This document shows positions 1 to 6,715 of a stretch of DNA of 8,532 bases, piece by piece. Position numbers and translations under genes: made by a program. This DNA is from Betaproteobacteria bacterium (GTDB taxonomy: Bacteria; Pseudomonadota; Gammaproteobacteria; Burkholderiales; SG8-39), in contig JAFARH010000266.1 in NCBI GenBank assembly GCA_019245555.1, positions 1 through 8,532 of the forward strand, written 5' to 3'. A model generated the notes under the pieces. It did not search any database. It was not told the DNA's origin and saw only the letters and a program-made list of their open reading frames with translations. The stretch's first letter is position 1, and the number at the start of each line of letters is the position of its first letter.

Positions 1-251
1 CGCGGCTGCTCGCGCTCGACGAGCCCTCCCTCGGCCTCGCACCCGCTCTGATCGAGGAGCTGTTCGAAGCGCTCGACCGGTTGCGCGCGCCATCGTTGAC
101 CATCCTGCTCGTCGACCAGATGGCAGGACTCGCGCTCGCGCTCGCCGACCGGGCCTACGTCCTGGAGGGCGGACGCATCGCGGCCGGTGGTAACGCCGGC
201 GAAATTGTGGCAAGCGGCGCGCTGGAAAAGGCGTACCTCGCCGTAAACTGA
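1..251 (+). CDS. Branched-chain amino-acid ABC transporter ATP-binding protein, LivF-like (3' end only)
   Basis: This is the C-terminal 82 residues of an ABC ATPase. The gene enters from the left edge, with its frame starting at base 3, and ends at TGA 249-251. The fragment opens with a Walker B/D-loop stretch, LLALDEPSLGLAP. It then has ILLVDQM, where a Gln takes the place usually held by the H-loop His. LivF-type ATPases typically have LVEQN here, so the Gln is a family trait and not a defect. The tail (ADRAYVLEGGRIAAGG, then a terminal AYL) also matches LivF proteins. Such ATPases sit on the cytoplasmic face of the inner membrane and power uptake of branched-chain amino acids or related compounds such as amides. 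The real substrate cannot be read from this fragment. The remaining transporter genes would be expected to the left. The RidA-family gene follows after 25 bp and may be co-transcribed. Confidence 0.88.
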   Translation, partial: RLLALDEPSLGLAPALIEELFEALDRLRAPSLTILLVDQMAGLALALADRAYVLEGGRIAAGGNAGEIVASGALEKAYLAVN

Positions 252-262
252 GCACCCCGAAC

Positions 263-270
263 GGAGGAGG
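263..270 (+). promoter_or_regulatory. Strong Shine-Dalgarno for the RidA-family gene
   Basis: The purine run GGAGGAGG ends 6 bases before the ATG at 277. It is the best ribosome binding site in the window. Most other genes here have weak sites and appear to depend on translational coupling or very short leaders. Confidence 0.8.
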
Positions 271-276
271 AAACCC

Positions 277-624
277 ATGAGCATTGTGCGGCACGACTCG
301 AGCGGCATCCTTTCGCAGGCCGTGGAGCACGGCAGCACCGTCTACTTAGCCGGCGTGGTGGCGAAAGGGCTGGATAAGGACATCAAGGGGCAGACGAAGG
401 AGATCCTGGACGACATCGACCGGCTCCTCGCCAAGAGCGGCTCGAACAAGTCGAAGGTCCTGCAGGCGCATATCTGGGTGACCGACATCCGCAATCGCGC
501 CCCGATGAACGAAGTGTGGACCGCCTGGGTGGACCCGAAGAACCTGCCGGCGCGTGCCTGCGTCGAAGCGAAGCTCGCCGACCCACGAGCGCTCGTCGAA
601 ATAATGGTGATCGCCGCTAAGTAA
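277..624 (+). CDS. RidA/YjgF/YER057c/UK114 family protein
   Basis: This 115-residue protein has the usual length for a trimeric RidA-family protein. Well-studied members hydrolyse reactive enamine/imine intermediates made by PLP enzymes such as threonine dehydratase. Visible family features are SQAVEHGSTVYLAG near the N-terminus, the helix GQTKEILDDIDRLLAKSGS (about 38-56), and PARACVEA with the conserved substrate-binding Arg at residue 93. The C-terminus reads VEIMVIAAK. Compared with E. coli RidA (IEIEAIA), the position of its catalytic-water Glu holds Met110. This puts the protein in a RidA-like branch that keeps the Arg but not that Glu, so classical imine deaminase activity is uncertain. 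The ATG at 277 is fixed by a strong ribosome binding site. The gene lies 25 bp after a LivF-like ATPase gene and converges on serB. A role alongside amino-acid transport or catabolism is plausible but inferred. Confidence 0.93.
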   Translation: MSIVRHDSSGILSQAVEHGSTVYLAGVVAKGLDKDIKGQTKEILDDIDRLLAKSGSNKSKVLQAHIWVTDIRNRAPMNEVWTAWVDPKNLPARACVEAKLADPRALVEIMVIAAK

Positions 625-629
625 GCGGC
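613..629. terminator. Possible weak bidirectional hairpin between ridA-like gene and serB
   Basis: GCCGCT (613-618) and AGCGGC (624-629) form a perfect 6-bp GC-rich stem with a 5-base loop. It spans the stop codon of the RidA gene and touches the stop codon of serB on the other strand. No T-run follows on either strand, so it is not a textbook intrinsic terminator. The location between two convergent genes is the main argument for a function. Confidence 0.3.
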
Positions 630-1459
630 TATTCGAAGAGGTTCAGCACTGCGTCGAGCCCGCTCCAGTTGATAGCGCAGGTGGCTTGCTCGCGGACGAC
701 GGGCTTCGCGTGAAAGGCGATCGAGGTTCCGGCGAGCGCCATCATCTTCAAATCGTTCGCACCGTCGCCGATGGCGGCGGTCTCGGCGCGCTGAGCGCCC
801 AATTCGGCGACCACCGCCGAGAATTCCTTCGCTTTGGCCTCCGCATCGACGATTTCGCCGACGAGCTCGCCGGTCAGCTTCCCATCGCGAGTCGCGAGAA
901 CGTTCGAGATCGTGTAGTCGATGCCGAGCCGCTGCTTCAGTCGCCCGGTGAAGAAGGTGAAGCCGCCGGAGACGAGCAGGAGCTTTACATTGTGCTTCCT
1001 GCACGCAGCGATGAGCTGCTCGGCGCCGGGCGTCAGGCGGAGGCGCTCCTCGTACACCCGAGTGAGCGCGGATTCCGGCAGGCCCTTGAGCAGCCCGACA
1101 CGCTTGCGCAGGCTCTGCGGGTAGTCGAGCTCGCCGCGCATGGCTTGCGCGGTGATCGACGCGATCTCCGTCTTGCAGCCGGCCATGTCGCCCAGCTCGT
1201 CGATGCACTCGATGGTGATGAGGGTCGAGTCCATGTCCATCGCGAGCAGTTTCAGGTCGGCGAACTTTCGACCCTCCGGGAGGAACGCGAAGTCGATGCG
1301 TGTCTTCTCGCAGTACGGCGCGATCTCGTCCGAGGGCGCGGCTTTGCGTATGCGCCATGCATGCGGACCCAGCGGGCTAATCGCGGCTGATCCAGCGAAA
1401 TGCGCGAGTGCTTCGGCTTGTGCCGCCGTAGCTGCGGGTCCTTGGACGATGAGATTCAA
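629..1459 (-). CDS. serB: Phosphoserine phosphatase SerB
   Basis: This 276-residue HAD-superfamily hydrolase carries out the last step of L-serine synthesis, phosphoserine to serine plus phosphate, in the cytoplasm. All HAD motifs are present. Motif I is DMDSTLI, with nucleophile Asp75 and acid/base Asp77. Motif II is SGGF at 164-167. A motif III Lys lies in DAEAKAKEF (209 or 211). Motif IV is GDGANDLKM from 231. The cap region carries ECIDELGDMAG, typical of SerB. The N-terminal 70 or so residues are the shorter regulatory-type extension seen in betaproteobacterial SerB. The start is TTG at 1459, giving the usual MNLIVQGP opening. No ATG or clear Shine-Dalgarno lies nearby. The gene begins 35 bp after the mfd stop on the same strand, so it is probably transcribed from the mfd promoter. 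Its stop codon is 4 bp from that of the convergent RidA-family gene. Confidence 0.95.
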   Translation of the reverse strand: MNLIVQGPAATAAQAEALAHFAGSAAISPLGPHAWRIRKAAPSDEIAPYCEKTRIDFAFLPEGRKFADLKLLAMDMDSTLITIECIDELGDMAGCKTEIASITAQAMRGELDYPQSLRKRVGLLKGLPESALTRVYEERLRLTPGAEQLIAACRKHNVKLLLVSGGFTFFTGRLKQRLGIDYTISNVLATRDGKLTGELVGEIVDAEAKAKEFSAVVAELGAQRAETAAIGDGANDLKMMALAGTSIAFHAKPVVREQATCAINWSGLDAVLNLFE

Positions 1460-1494
1460 ATAATTACGGACGCGCGTTTGGGAAATGAGCGGAA

Positions 1495-4400
1495 TTAGGC
1501 CGCGAGTTGAAGGAGGATGTCTTTGACAGCCTGGGCTCGTTCCTGCCAGGCCGGCAGCTTGGCGTCTACGCGCAGGCGGTCCGGACCGGCGAGGCGGGCG
1601 CCCTTGCCTTTCTTCTGCACGAAGGCGATGACCTTGCCGCCGTCGATCGGCGGGTTTTTCATGAATTGGAGCTGCACGGCTTCATGAGTGGCATCGACGC
1701 GCGTGACGCCGAGCGGTCGCGCCGCGAGCCGCACCTCATGGCACTGGATGAGCGCGCGCGCCGGATCGGGCAGGTCACCGAAGCGGTCGACGAGTTCCTC
1801 CCGCAGCGCTTCAAGCTCCTCACGCGTGCCCGCATCGGCAAGGCGCTTGTAGATCGAAAGGCGCTCGTGCACGTCGTTGCAGTAGGTCTCGGGCAGTAGG
1901 GCCGGCACATGCAGGTTCACTTCGGTGGAGATATCGACTGCATCGTCGATGTCCGCGGCCTTGCCGGCCTTGAGGCGGCGCACTGCCCGGTCCAGCATCC
2001 GGGTATAGAGCGAGAAGCCGACTTCCTGGATCTCTCCTGACTGCTCATCGCCGAGGATCTCGCCCGCGCCACGGATCTCGAGGTCGTGCATGGCGAGGTA
2101 GAAGCCCGAGCCAAGCTCTTCCATCGTCTGGATCGCCTCGAGCCGCTTGAGCGCATTGCGGTTCAAGGCATCTTCCGGCGGCGTGAGCAGGTAGGCATAG
2201 GCCTGGTGGTGCGAGCGTCCGACGCGGCCGCGCAGCTGGTGCAGCTGCGCCAGGCCGAACTTGTCGGCGCGGTCGATAACGATCGTGTTGGCGTGCGGGT
2301 TGTCGATGCCGGTTTCGATGATCGTGGAGCAGAGGAGCACGTTGGCGCGCTGCGCCGTGAAGTCGCGCATCACCCGCTCGAGCTCGCGCTCCGGCATCTG
2401 GCCGTGTCCCACCGCGATGCGCGCCTCCGGCAGGAGCCGGGCGAGGCGCTCGCGCATGCGCTCGATCGAGGCGACCTCGTTGTGCACGAAGTAGATCTGA
2501 CCGCCGCGCTTGAGCTCGCGCATCGCCGCTTCGCGGATCAACCCCTCCGAAAATGGGGAGACGAAGGTCTTGATCGCCAGCCGCTTCTCGGGCGCCGTGG
2601 CGATGACGGAGAAGTCGCGAATGCCCTCGAGCGACATCGCCAGTGTCCGGGGAATAGGCGTGGCGGTCAGCGTAAGCACGTCCACCTCGGCGCGTAGCTT
2701 CTTCAGCATTTCCTTCTGCCGCACGCCGAAGCGGTGCTCCTCGTCGATGATCACGAGGCCGACGCGCGGCAGCTTCACATCGCGGCCGAGCAGCTTGTGC
2801 GTGCCGATGACGATGTCGAGCTCGCCCTTGCCGAGGCGGTCAAGAATCTCGTTGCTCTGCTTGGCCGTCTTGAATCGGGACAGCTCGGCGATCCGCACCG
2901 GCCAGTCGGCAAACCGGTCGTTGAAAGTCTGGAAGTGCTGCTCGGCAAGCAGCGTGGTGGGGCAGAGCACGACCACTTGTCTGTTGTCCGCGACCGCGAT
3001 GAACGCTGCGCGCAGCGCTACTTCGGTCTTGCCGAAGCCGACGTCGCCGCAGACGAGGCGGTCCATCGGCTTGCCGGACGCCATATCGGCGATCACCGCC
3101 TCGATCGCCTGGGCCTGGTCGGGCGTCTCCTCGAAGCCAAAGCCGGAGGCGAATGCTTCGAGATCGTGCTGGCGGATGCCGAAAGCATGACCGTGGCGCG
3201 ACGCGCGCTTCGCATAAAGCGCGAGGAGCTCGGCCGCGGTATCGCGCACCTGCCTGGCGGCGCGTGCCTTTGCTTTGTCCCACTGGCCGCTGCCGAGCTT
3301 GTGGAGTGGGGCTTCTTCCGGCTGCGCACCGCTATAGCGCCCGATCGAGCCGAGCTGGGAAACAGGGACGTATAGCTTGTCTTCGCCTTCGTAGACGAGG
3401 AGCAGGAACTCGGCTTTGCCGTCGTCGAGATCGAGCGTGACGAGTCCCTGATAGCGGCCGATGCCATGTTCCTCATGCACCACGGGATCGCCGATCTTCA
3501 GCTCCGACAGGTCGCGCAGCATGCCTTCGACCGAGCTGCGCTTCTCCGCGGCGCGCGTACGCCGGCGGACGACACCGGCATAAAGCTCGGCCTCGGTGAT
3601 GACTGCCCAGCCTTCGGAAGGCACGACGAAGCCGTGCGCAAGCGGAGCCACGCCGAGCATGAAAGTCGCGGCGTTGGTCTGGAATCCCTCGAGGTTTACG
3701 GCCAGTGCCGGCTTCAGGCCGTATTCGGCGAAGTAGGTGGCCATCGTCTCGCGCCGGCCCGGCGACTCGGCGGTGACCAGGACCCGGAGCTTCGACTGGG
3801 CGAGGAATGCTTTCAGGCCCGCGAGCGGATCCTGCGCACGCCGGTCGACCGCGAGGGGCGGCACCGCAGTTGTAGCGAGTGCGCCTTCCCCTGGCTCGTC
3901 GGCTTCGAGGATGTCGAGACGAGGATGGTCCTTGACGCCGAGATAGAACTCCTCGGCAGGCACGAACATCTGCGGCGGGGCGAGGAGCGGCCGGTCGGGA
4001 TCGCCGCCCTGCATGCGGTAGCGCGAATTGATGTCGCGCCAGAATTCGTTCGCCGCATTCGAAACGTCGCGATGCAGCGCGACGGTGCAGCCCTTGGGCA
4101 GATAGTCGAAAAGCGTAGCCGACTGCTCGAAGAAAAGCGGAAGGTAATACTCGATGCCCGCGGCCGGAATGCCATTCGAGACGTCACGGTAGAGCCGCTT
4201 CTTGGAGGGGTCGCCTTCGAAAATCTCGCGCCAGCGGCTGCGGAAGCGCATGCGGCCGGCTTCGTCGAGCGGGAATTCCCGCGCCGGCAGCATGCGGATC
4301 TCATTCACCGAGTAGAGCGTGCGCTGCGTGTCGACATCGAAGGTCTTGATCGACTCGACGACGTCATCGTCGAGGTCGAGGCGATAGGGCAGCGCACTGC

Positions 4401-4902
4401 CCATCGGAAAGAGGTCGATGATGCCGCCGCGAACGCAGACTTCGCCCGGCGCCACTACCTGCGTGACGTGCGAGTAACCCGCCGTGCCGAGCTGCTGCTT
4501 CAGCTGATCGAGATCGAGCTCCGTGCCGGAACGGAGAAAGAAAGTGTGGGCGGCGATGTACGCGGGCGGGCACATGCGCACGAGCGCGGTGGAGGCCGGT
4601 ACGATCGCGACGTCGAATTCGCCGCGCTGGATGCGATAGAGGGTGGCGAGCCGCTCGGAGACAAGGTCATGGTGCGGCGAAAACTGGTCGTAGGGGAGCG
4701 TCTCCCAGTCGGGCAACATGCACGCGCGCAACTGCGGTGAAAACCAGCAGATCTCCTCGAGCAGGCGCTGCGCATCGAGCGCCGTCGCGCTGATCACCGC
4801 GATCGGATGCTCTTCGTGCGCCAGCCGCGCAAGCGCGAGCGCGTCGGCGGAGCCGGCGAGCCGCGTATAGCGCCTACGTGCGGGGAGTGGATCGCGCTGC
4901 AT
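1495..4902 (-). CDS. mfd: Transcription-repair coupling factor Mfd
   Basis: This 1135-residue protein is close to E. coli Mfd (1148). Mfd removes RNA polymerase stalled at DNA lesions and recruits UvrA/UvrBC. The UvrB-like module fills roughly the first 350 residues, including PDWETLPYDQFSPH near 64-77 and GEVCVRGGIIDLFP near 153-166. The RNA-polymerase-interacting domain follows at about 465-525 (KIGDPVVHEEHGIGRYQG). The RecG-like translocase has Walker A GDVGFGKT (619-626), DEEH (720-723), TATPIPR (746-752), IIETGIDNP near 861-869 and RGRVGR (891-896). The RecG-type translocation motif covers about 930-955, and the C-terminal UvrA-masking domain is from about 1000. I chose ATG at 4902 because it gives the normal Mfd N-terminus. 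The frame stays open to 5274, but that part lies antisense to ispD and shows no Mfd-like sequence. No frameshift is visible. The -10 box 18 bases upstream implies a very short leader without a Shine-Dalgarno. Confidence 0.97.
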   Translation of the reverse strand: MQRDPLPARRRYTRLAGSADALALARLAHEEHPIAVISATALDAQRLLEEICWFSPQLRACMLPDWETLPYDQFSPHHDLVSERLATLYRIQRGEFDVAIVPASTALVRMCPPAYIAAHTFFLRSGTELDLDQLKQQLGTAGYSHVTQVVAPGEVCVRGGIIDLFPMGSALPYRLDLDDDVVESIKTFDVDTQRTLYSVNEIRMLPAREFPLDEAGRMRFRSRWREIFEGDPSKKRLYRDVSNGIPAAGIEYYLPLFFEQSATLFDYLPKGCTVALHRDVSNAANEFWRDINSRYRMQGGDPDRPLLAPPQMFVPAEEFYLGVKDHPRLDILEADEPGEGALATTAVPPLAVDRRAQDPLAGLKAFLAQSKLRVLVTAESPGRRETMATYFAEYGLKPALAVNLEGFQTNAATFMLGVAPLAHGFVVPSEGWAVITEAELYAGVVRRRTRAAEKRSSVEGMLRDLSELKIGDPVVHEEHGIGRYQGLVTLDLDDGKAEFLLLVYEGEDKLYVPVSQLGSIGRYSGAQPEEAPLHKLGSGQWDKAKARAARQVRDTAAELLALYAKRASRHGHAFGIRQHDLEAFASGFGFEETPDQAQAIEAVIADMASGKPMDRLVCGDVGFGKTEVALRAAFIAVADNRQVVVLCPTTLLAEQHFQTFNDRFADWPVRIAELSRFKTAKQSNEILDRLGKGELDIVIGTHKLLGRDVKLPRVGLVIIDEEHRFGVRQKEMLKKLRAEVDVLTLTATPIPRTLAMSLEGIRDFSVIATAPEKRLAIKTFVSPFSEGLIREAAMRELKRGGQIYFVHNEVASIERMRERLARLLPEARIAVGHGQMPERELERVMRDFTAQRANVLLCSTIIETGIDNPHANTIVIDRADKFGLAQLHQLRGRVGRSHHQAYAYLLTPPEDALNRNALKRLEAIQTMEELGSGFYLAMHDLEIRGAGEILGDEQSGEIQEVGFSLYTRMLDRAVRRLKAGKAADIDDAVDISTEVNLHVPALLPETYCNDVHERLSIYKRLADAGTREELEALREELVDRFGDLPDPARALIQCHEVRLAARPLGVTRVDATHEAVQLQFMKNPPIDGGKVIAFVQKKGKGARLAGPDRLRVDAKLPAWQERAQAVKDILLQLAA

Positions 4903-4920
4903 CAAAAGACAAAGCGTGCA

Positions 4921-4926
4921 ATTATA
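4921..4926 (-). promoter_or_regulatory. Putative -10 box for mfd (TATAAT)
   Basis: Read on the minus strand, this is a perfect sigma70-type TATAAT. The mfd ATG lies 18 bases further on. A transcription start about 7 bases downstream of the box would leave a leader of only about 10-12 nt, and no Shine-Dalgarno is present (the pre-start bases are pyrimidine-rich). No convincing -35 hexamer sits at 16-18 bp spacing; TTGTTC occurs upstream but at 13 bp, which is too short. The call rests on the -10 match and its location. Confidence 0.5.
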
Positions 4927-4928
4927 GT
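4923..4928 (+). promoter_or_regulatory. Putative -10 box for the ispD operon (TATAGT)
   Basis: TATAGT differs from consensus at one position and overlaps the minus-strand TATAAT by four bases (TATA, 4923-4926). A start about 7 bases downstream would lie near 4935, giving a leader of about 13 nt before the TTG at 4948. No good -35 hexamer is visible, since the upstream bases lie inside the start of mfd. This is the only intergenic space upstream of the seven-gene plus-strand run. Confidence 0.4.
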
Positions 4929-4947
4929 GTCCTGAATTAGAACAACT

Positions 4948-5646
4948 TTGGCCACCTTCGCCCTGATTCCTGCCGCGGGCAGCGGCAGCCGTATGAACGG
5001 CGGCCTTCGCGGCCCCGCGCCGAAGCAATATCTCGCCCTCGCGGGAAAGCCAATGCTCTGGCACGCAGTGCGTGCACTTTGCGTGCCCCAGGTCGCCGCG
5101 GTGTTCGTCGTCCTCGGTGCTAATGACGAGCATTTCGCGCGACAGGACTGGAGCGCTTTTGAAGGAAAGCTGAATCCACTCTACTGCGGCGGCGCCACCC
5201 GGCGCGATTCGGTGCTGAATGGCCTCGTCGCTTCCGGCAATGTGGTCGATCCCGATGACTGGATGCTCGTCCACGACGCCGCGCGTCCGTGCCTGCCGCA
5301 GGCCGATTTGCGCCGGCTGCTCGAAGAGGGCGCGAATGATACGGTCGGGGCGATCCTCGCGCTACCGGTCGCAGACACCGTGAAGACCGCCGCAAAGGAC
5401 GAGGGTGGCGTGCAGCGCATAGCGGCGACGCAGGATCGTTCGCAGCTCTGGCTTGCGCAGACGCCGCAGATGTTTCGGGCCGGTATGCTGGCGCAAGCGC
5501 TGTCACAAGCGCCGGGCGCAACAGACGAAGCGTCCGCGATCGAGAAAATGGGGCTGCGACCGCGCCTCGTGCTCGGGAGCAGGCAAAATCTCAAGGTGAC
5601 CTATCCCGAAGACGTAGCGATCGCCGAGGCGATGCTCAAATCATGA
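4948..5646 (+). CDS. ispD: 2-C-methyl-D-erythritol 4-phosphate cytidylyltransferase IspD
   Basis: IspD joins CTP and 2-C-methyl-D-erythritol 4-phosphate to form CDP-ME, the third step of the MEP isoprenoid pathway, in the cytoplasm. At 232 residues it has the normal stand-alone length. The CTP-binding loop PAAGSGSRM (8-16) holds Arg15, and PKQY holds Lys26. GGATRRDSV (81-89), VHDAARP (108-114), QTPQMF (171-176), TDEASAIE (192-199) and the C-terminal KVTYPED with Lys216 complete the active-site set. The start is TTG at 4948. An in-frame TGA at 4933-4935 leaves no ATG or GTG between it and the conserved N-terminus. No clear Shine-Dalgarno is present, so initiation may be weak. The gene is divergent from mfd, and its TGA overlaps the ispF ATG by 4 bp (ATGA), suggesting coupled translation. 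It is the first gene of the plus-strand operon. Confidence 0.96.
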   Translation: MATFALIPAAGSGSRMNGGLRGPAPKQYLALAGKPMLWHAVRALCVPQVAAVFVVLGANDEHFARQDWSAFEGKLNPLYCGGATRRDSVLNGLVASGNVVDPDDWMLVHDAARPCLPQADLRRLLEEGANDTVGAILALPVADTVKTAAKDEGGVQRIAATQDRSQLWLAQTPQMFRAGMLAQALSQAPGATDEASAIEKMGLRPRLVLGSRQNLKVTYPEDVAIAEAMLKS

Positions 5647-6110
5647 GGATCGGCCAAGGCTTCGATGTGCATCCCTTCGCACTGGGCCGCAAGCTCGTGA
5701 TCGGCGGCGTCGAGATCGAATATGCGCGGGGCCTCGACGGGCATTCGGACGCCGACGTCCTCTTGCATGCAATCTGCGATGCGCTCCTCGGCGCCGCCGG
5801 CCTGGGCGACATCGGCCAGCACTATCCGGACACGAGCAGCGAATTCAGGAACATCGATAGCCGCAAGCTCCTGCGCGATGTCGGCAAGAAGGTGGCGCAA
5901 CAGAAGCTGCGCGTCGTGAACATCGATGCCACCATCATCGCCCAGGAGCCGCGCATGTCGCCGCACATGGCGCGCATGATCGGCAACATCTCGTCCGACC
6001 TCGGCATCACGCCGGCAATGGTCAACATCAAGGCAACGACGACCGAGGGACTCGGTTTTCTCGGCCGCGTCGAAGGCATCGCTGCGCAAGCGGTGGCGCT
6101 GCTCGAATAA
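5643..6110 (+). CDS. ispF: 2-C-methyl-D-erythritol 2,4-cyclodiphosphate synthase IspF
   Basis: IspF cyclises CDP-ME 2-phosphate to ME-2,4-cyclodiphosphate with loss of CMP, as a trimer with zinc. The 155-residue length is typical. The start MRIGQGFDVH carries metal ligands Asp8 and His10, and His42 lies in DADVLLHAICDALLGA. The signature HSDADVLLHA, the GDIGQHYPDT loop (55-64), and ATTTEGLGF (131-139) followed by the GRVEGIAAQA segment are intact. The gene is separate from ispD, unlike the fused IspDF of many alpha- and epsilonproteobacteria. That fits a beta- or gammaproteobacterial origin. It is translationally coupled to ispD by a 4-bp overlap. Its TAA shares one base with the ATG of the next gene. 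Confidence 0.97.
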   Translation: MRIGQGFDVHPFALGRKLVIGGVEIEYARGLDGHSDADVLLHAICDALLGAAGLGDIGQHYPDTSSEFRNIDSRKLLRDVGKKVAQQKLRVVNIDATIIAQEPRMSPHMARMIGNISSDLGITPAMVNIKATTTEGLGFLGRVEGIAAQAVALLE

Positions 6111-6715
6111 TGTATTCACCGTCCTACAACCGCGTCGAGGATCGCGCCGAGATCCTCGCCTTCATGCGGGATAACAACTTCCCGGTGCTCGTCACCGGGC
6201 TCGGTGGCACGCTGCATGCGTCGCACCTGCCTTCGATGGTCCAGGAGGAGGGCGACAAGCTCGTGATCGACATGCATATGGCGCAAGCCAACCAGCAATG
6301 GCAGGAATTCTTCGATGAAGAAGTGCTGGTGATCTTTACCGGAGCGCATGGGTATATCTCGCCGCGCTGGTACGAAGAGAAGGAGCGCGTGCCGACCTGG
6401 AATTACGCCGCGATCCACGCCTACGGCGTGCCTGAGGTAGTGAAGGACGAGAAGGCGAAGCACGCCAACCAGCGACGCCTGGTCGAATACATGGATCCCG
6501 AGTGGCTGCCCAAGTTCGACGCGCTCAGCCCGAAATACTTGAGCGGCATGCTGAACGGCATCGTGAACTTTCGCATTCCCGTCACCAGGATCGAGACTCG
6601 CTGGAAGCTTTCGCAGAATCGCGGCCGCCGCGAGATGGAGCTCATCGTCGAAGCGCTCGAGAAGCGCGGCGAAACGGCGCTCGCCGACCTGATGCGCAAA
6701 CACCTAGTGAGCTAG
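6110..6715 (+). CDS. FMN-binding negative transcriptional regulator, PaiB-like
   Basis: This 201-residue protein matches the PaiB/FMN_bind_2 family. Such proteins adopt a flavin-reductase-like split beta-barrel. Bacillus PaiB was described as a repressor of sporulation and protease genes, but the biochemical role of most members is unknown. Landmarks are MYSPSYN at the start, HASHLPSM near 36-43, MHMAQANQQW near 55-64, FTGAHGYISPRWY (76-88), VPTWNYAAIHAYG (94-106) and KLSQNRGRREM near 167-177. I see no helix-turn-helix, so DNA binding should not be assumed; heme or flavin chemistry is an equally fair guess. The ATG overlaps the ispF TAA by one base (TAATG), and its stop overlaps the next start in the same way (TAGTG). 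Co-expression with the MEP genes is therefore likely, though no biochemical link is known to me. Confidence 0.9.
   Translation: MYSPSYNRVEDRAEILAFMRDNNFPVLVTGLGGTLHASHLPSMVQEEGDKLVIDMHMAQANQQWQEFFDEEVLVIFTGAHGYISPRWYEEKERVPTWNYAAIHAYGVPEVVKDEKAKHANQRRLVEYMDPEWLPKFDALSPKYLSGMLNGIVNFRIPVTRIETRWKLSQNRGRREMELIVEALEKRGETALADLMRKHLVS

Noticed and set aside
342..1390. Open frames opposite or out of phase with serB and the RidA gene (minus 342-1358, plus 686-1390)
   Set aside because: They have low-complexity Arg/His-rich products, overlap two confident genes and carry no family motif.
1460..1494. Possible promoter or terminator between mfd and serB
   Set aside because: The 35-bp gap holds only a self-complementary ACGCGCGT and AT-rich bases near the serB TTG. 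I see no -10/-35 pair or stem with a T-run.
3466..4740. Long plus-strand open frame (424 codons) opposite mfd
   Set aside because: It is a shadow of a high-GC coding strand: Arg/Glu/Ala/Val-rich, with no recognisable domain. mfd on the other strand is complete and well conserved.
4903..5274. Upstream extension of the mfd reading frame by 124 codons to an ATG at 5274
   Set aside because: It lies entirely antisense to ispD and the divergent promoter and shows no Mfd-like sequence. ATG 4902 gives the normal family length and N-terminus.
6136..6199. Two perfect hairpins early in the PaiB-like gene (8-bp stem 6136-6143/6151-6158; 7-bp stem 6181-6187/6193-6199)
   Set aside because: I considered an attenuator or mRNA-processing site separating ispF from the accessory genes. 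A rough estimate for DNA this GC-rich gives several 7-bp short-loop stems per window by chance. Another sits in thpR (7087-7105). No T-run follows.
6116..6703. Minus-strand open frame opposite the PaiB-like gene, and a similar one opposite ispF (5601-6119)
   Set aside because: Both are codon-bias shadows of conserved genes, and no start signal or domain is visible.
6502..6714. N-terminal extension of thpR into the PaiB-like gene
   Set aside because: The added residues are Arg-rich out-of-frame sequence. GTG 6715 gives the standard ThpR N-terminus and a TAGTG coupling.
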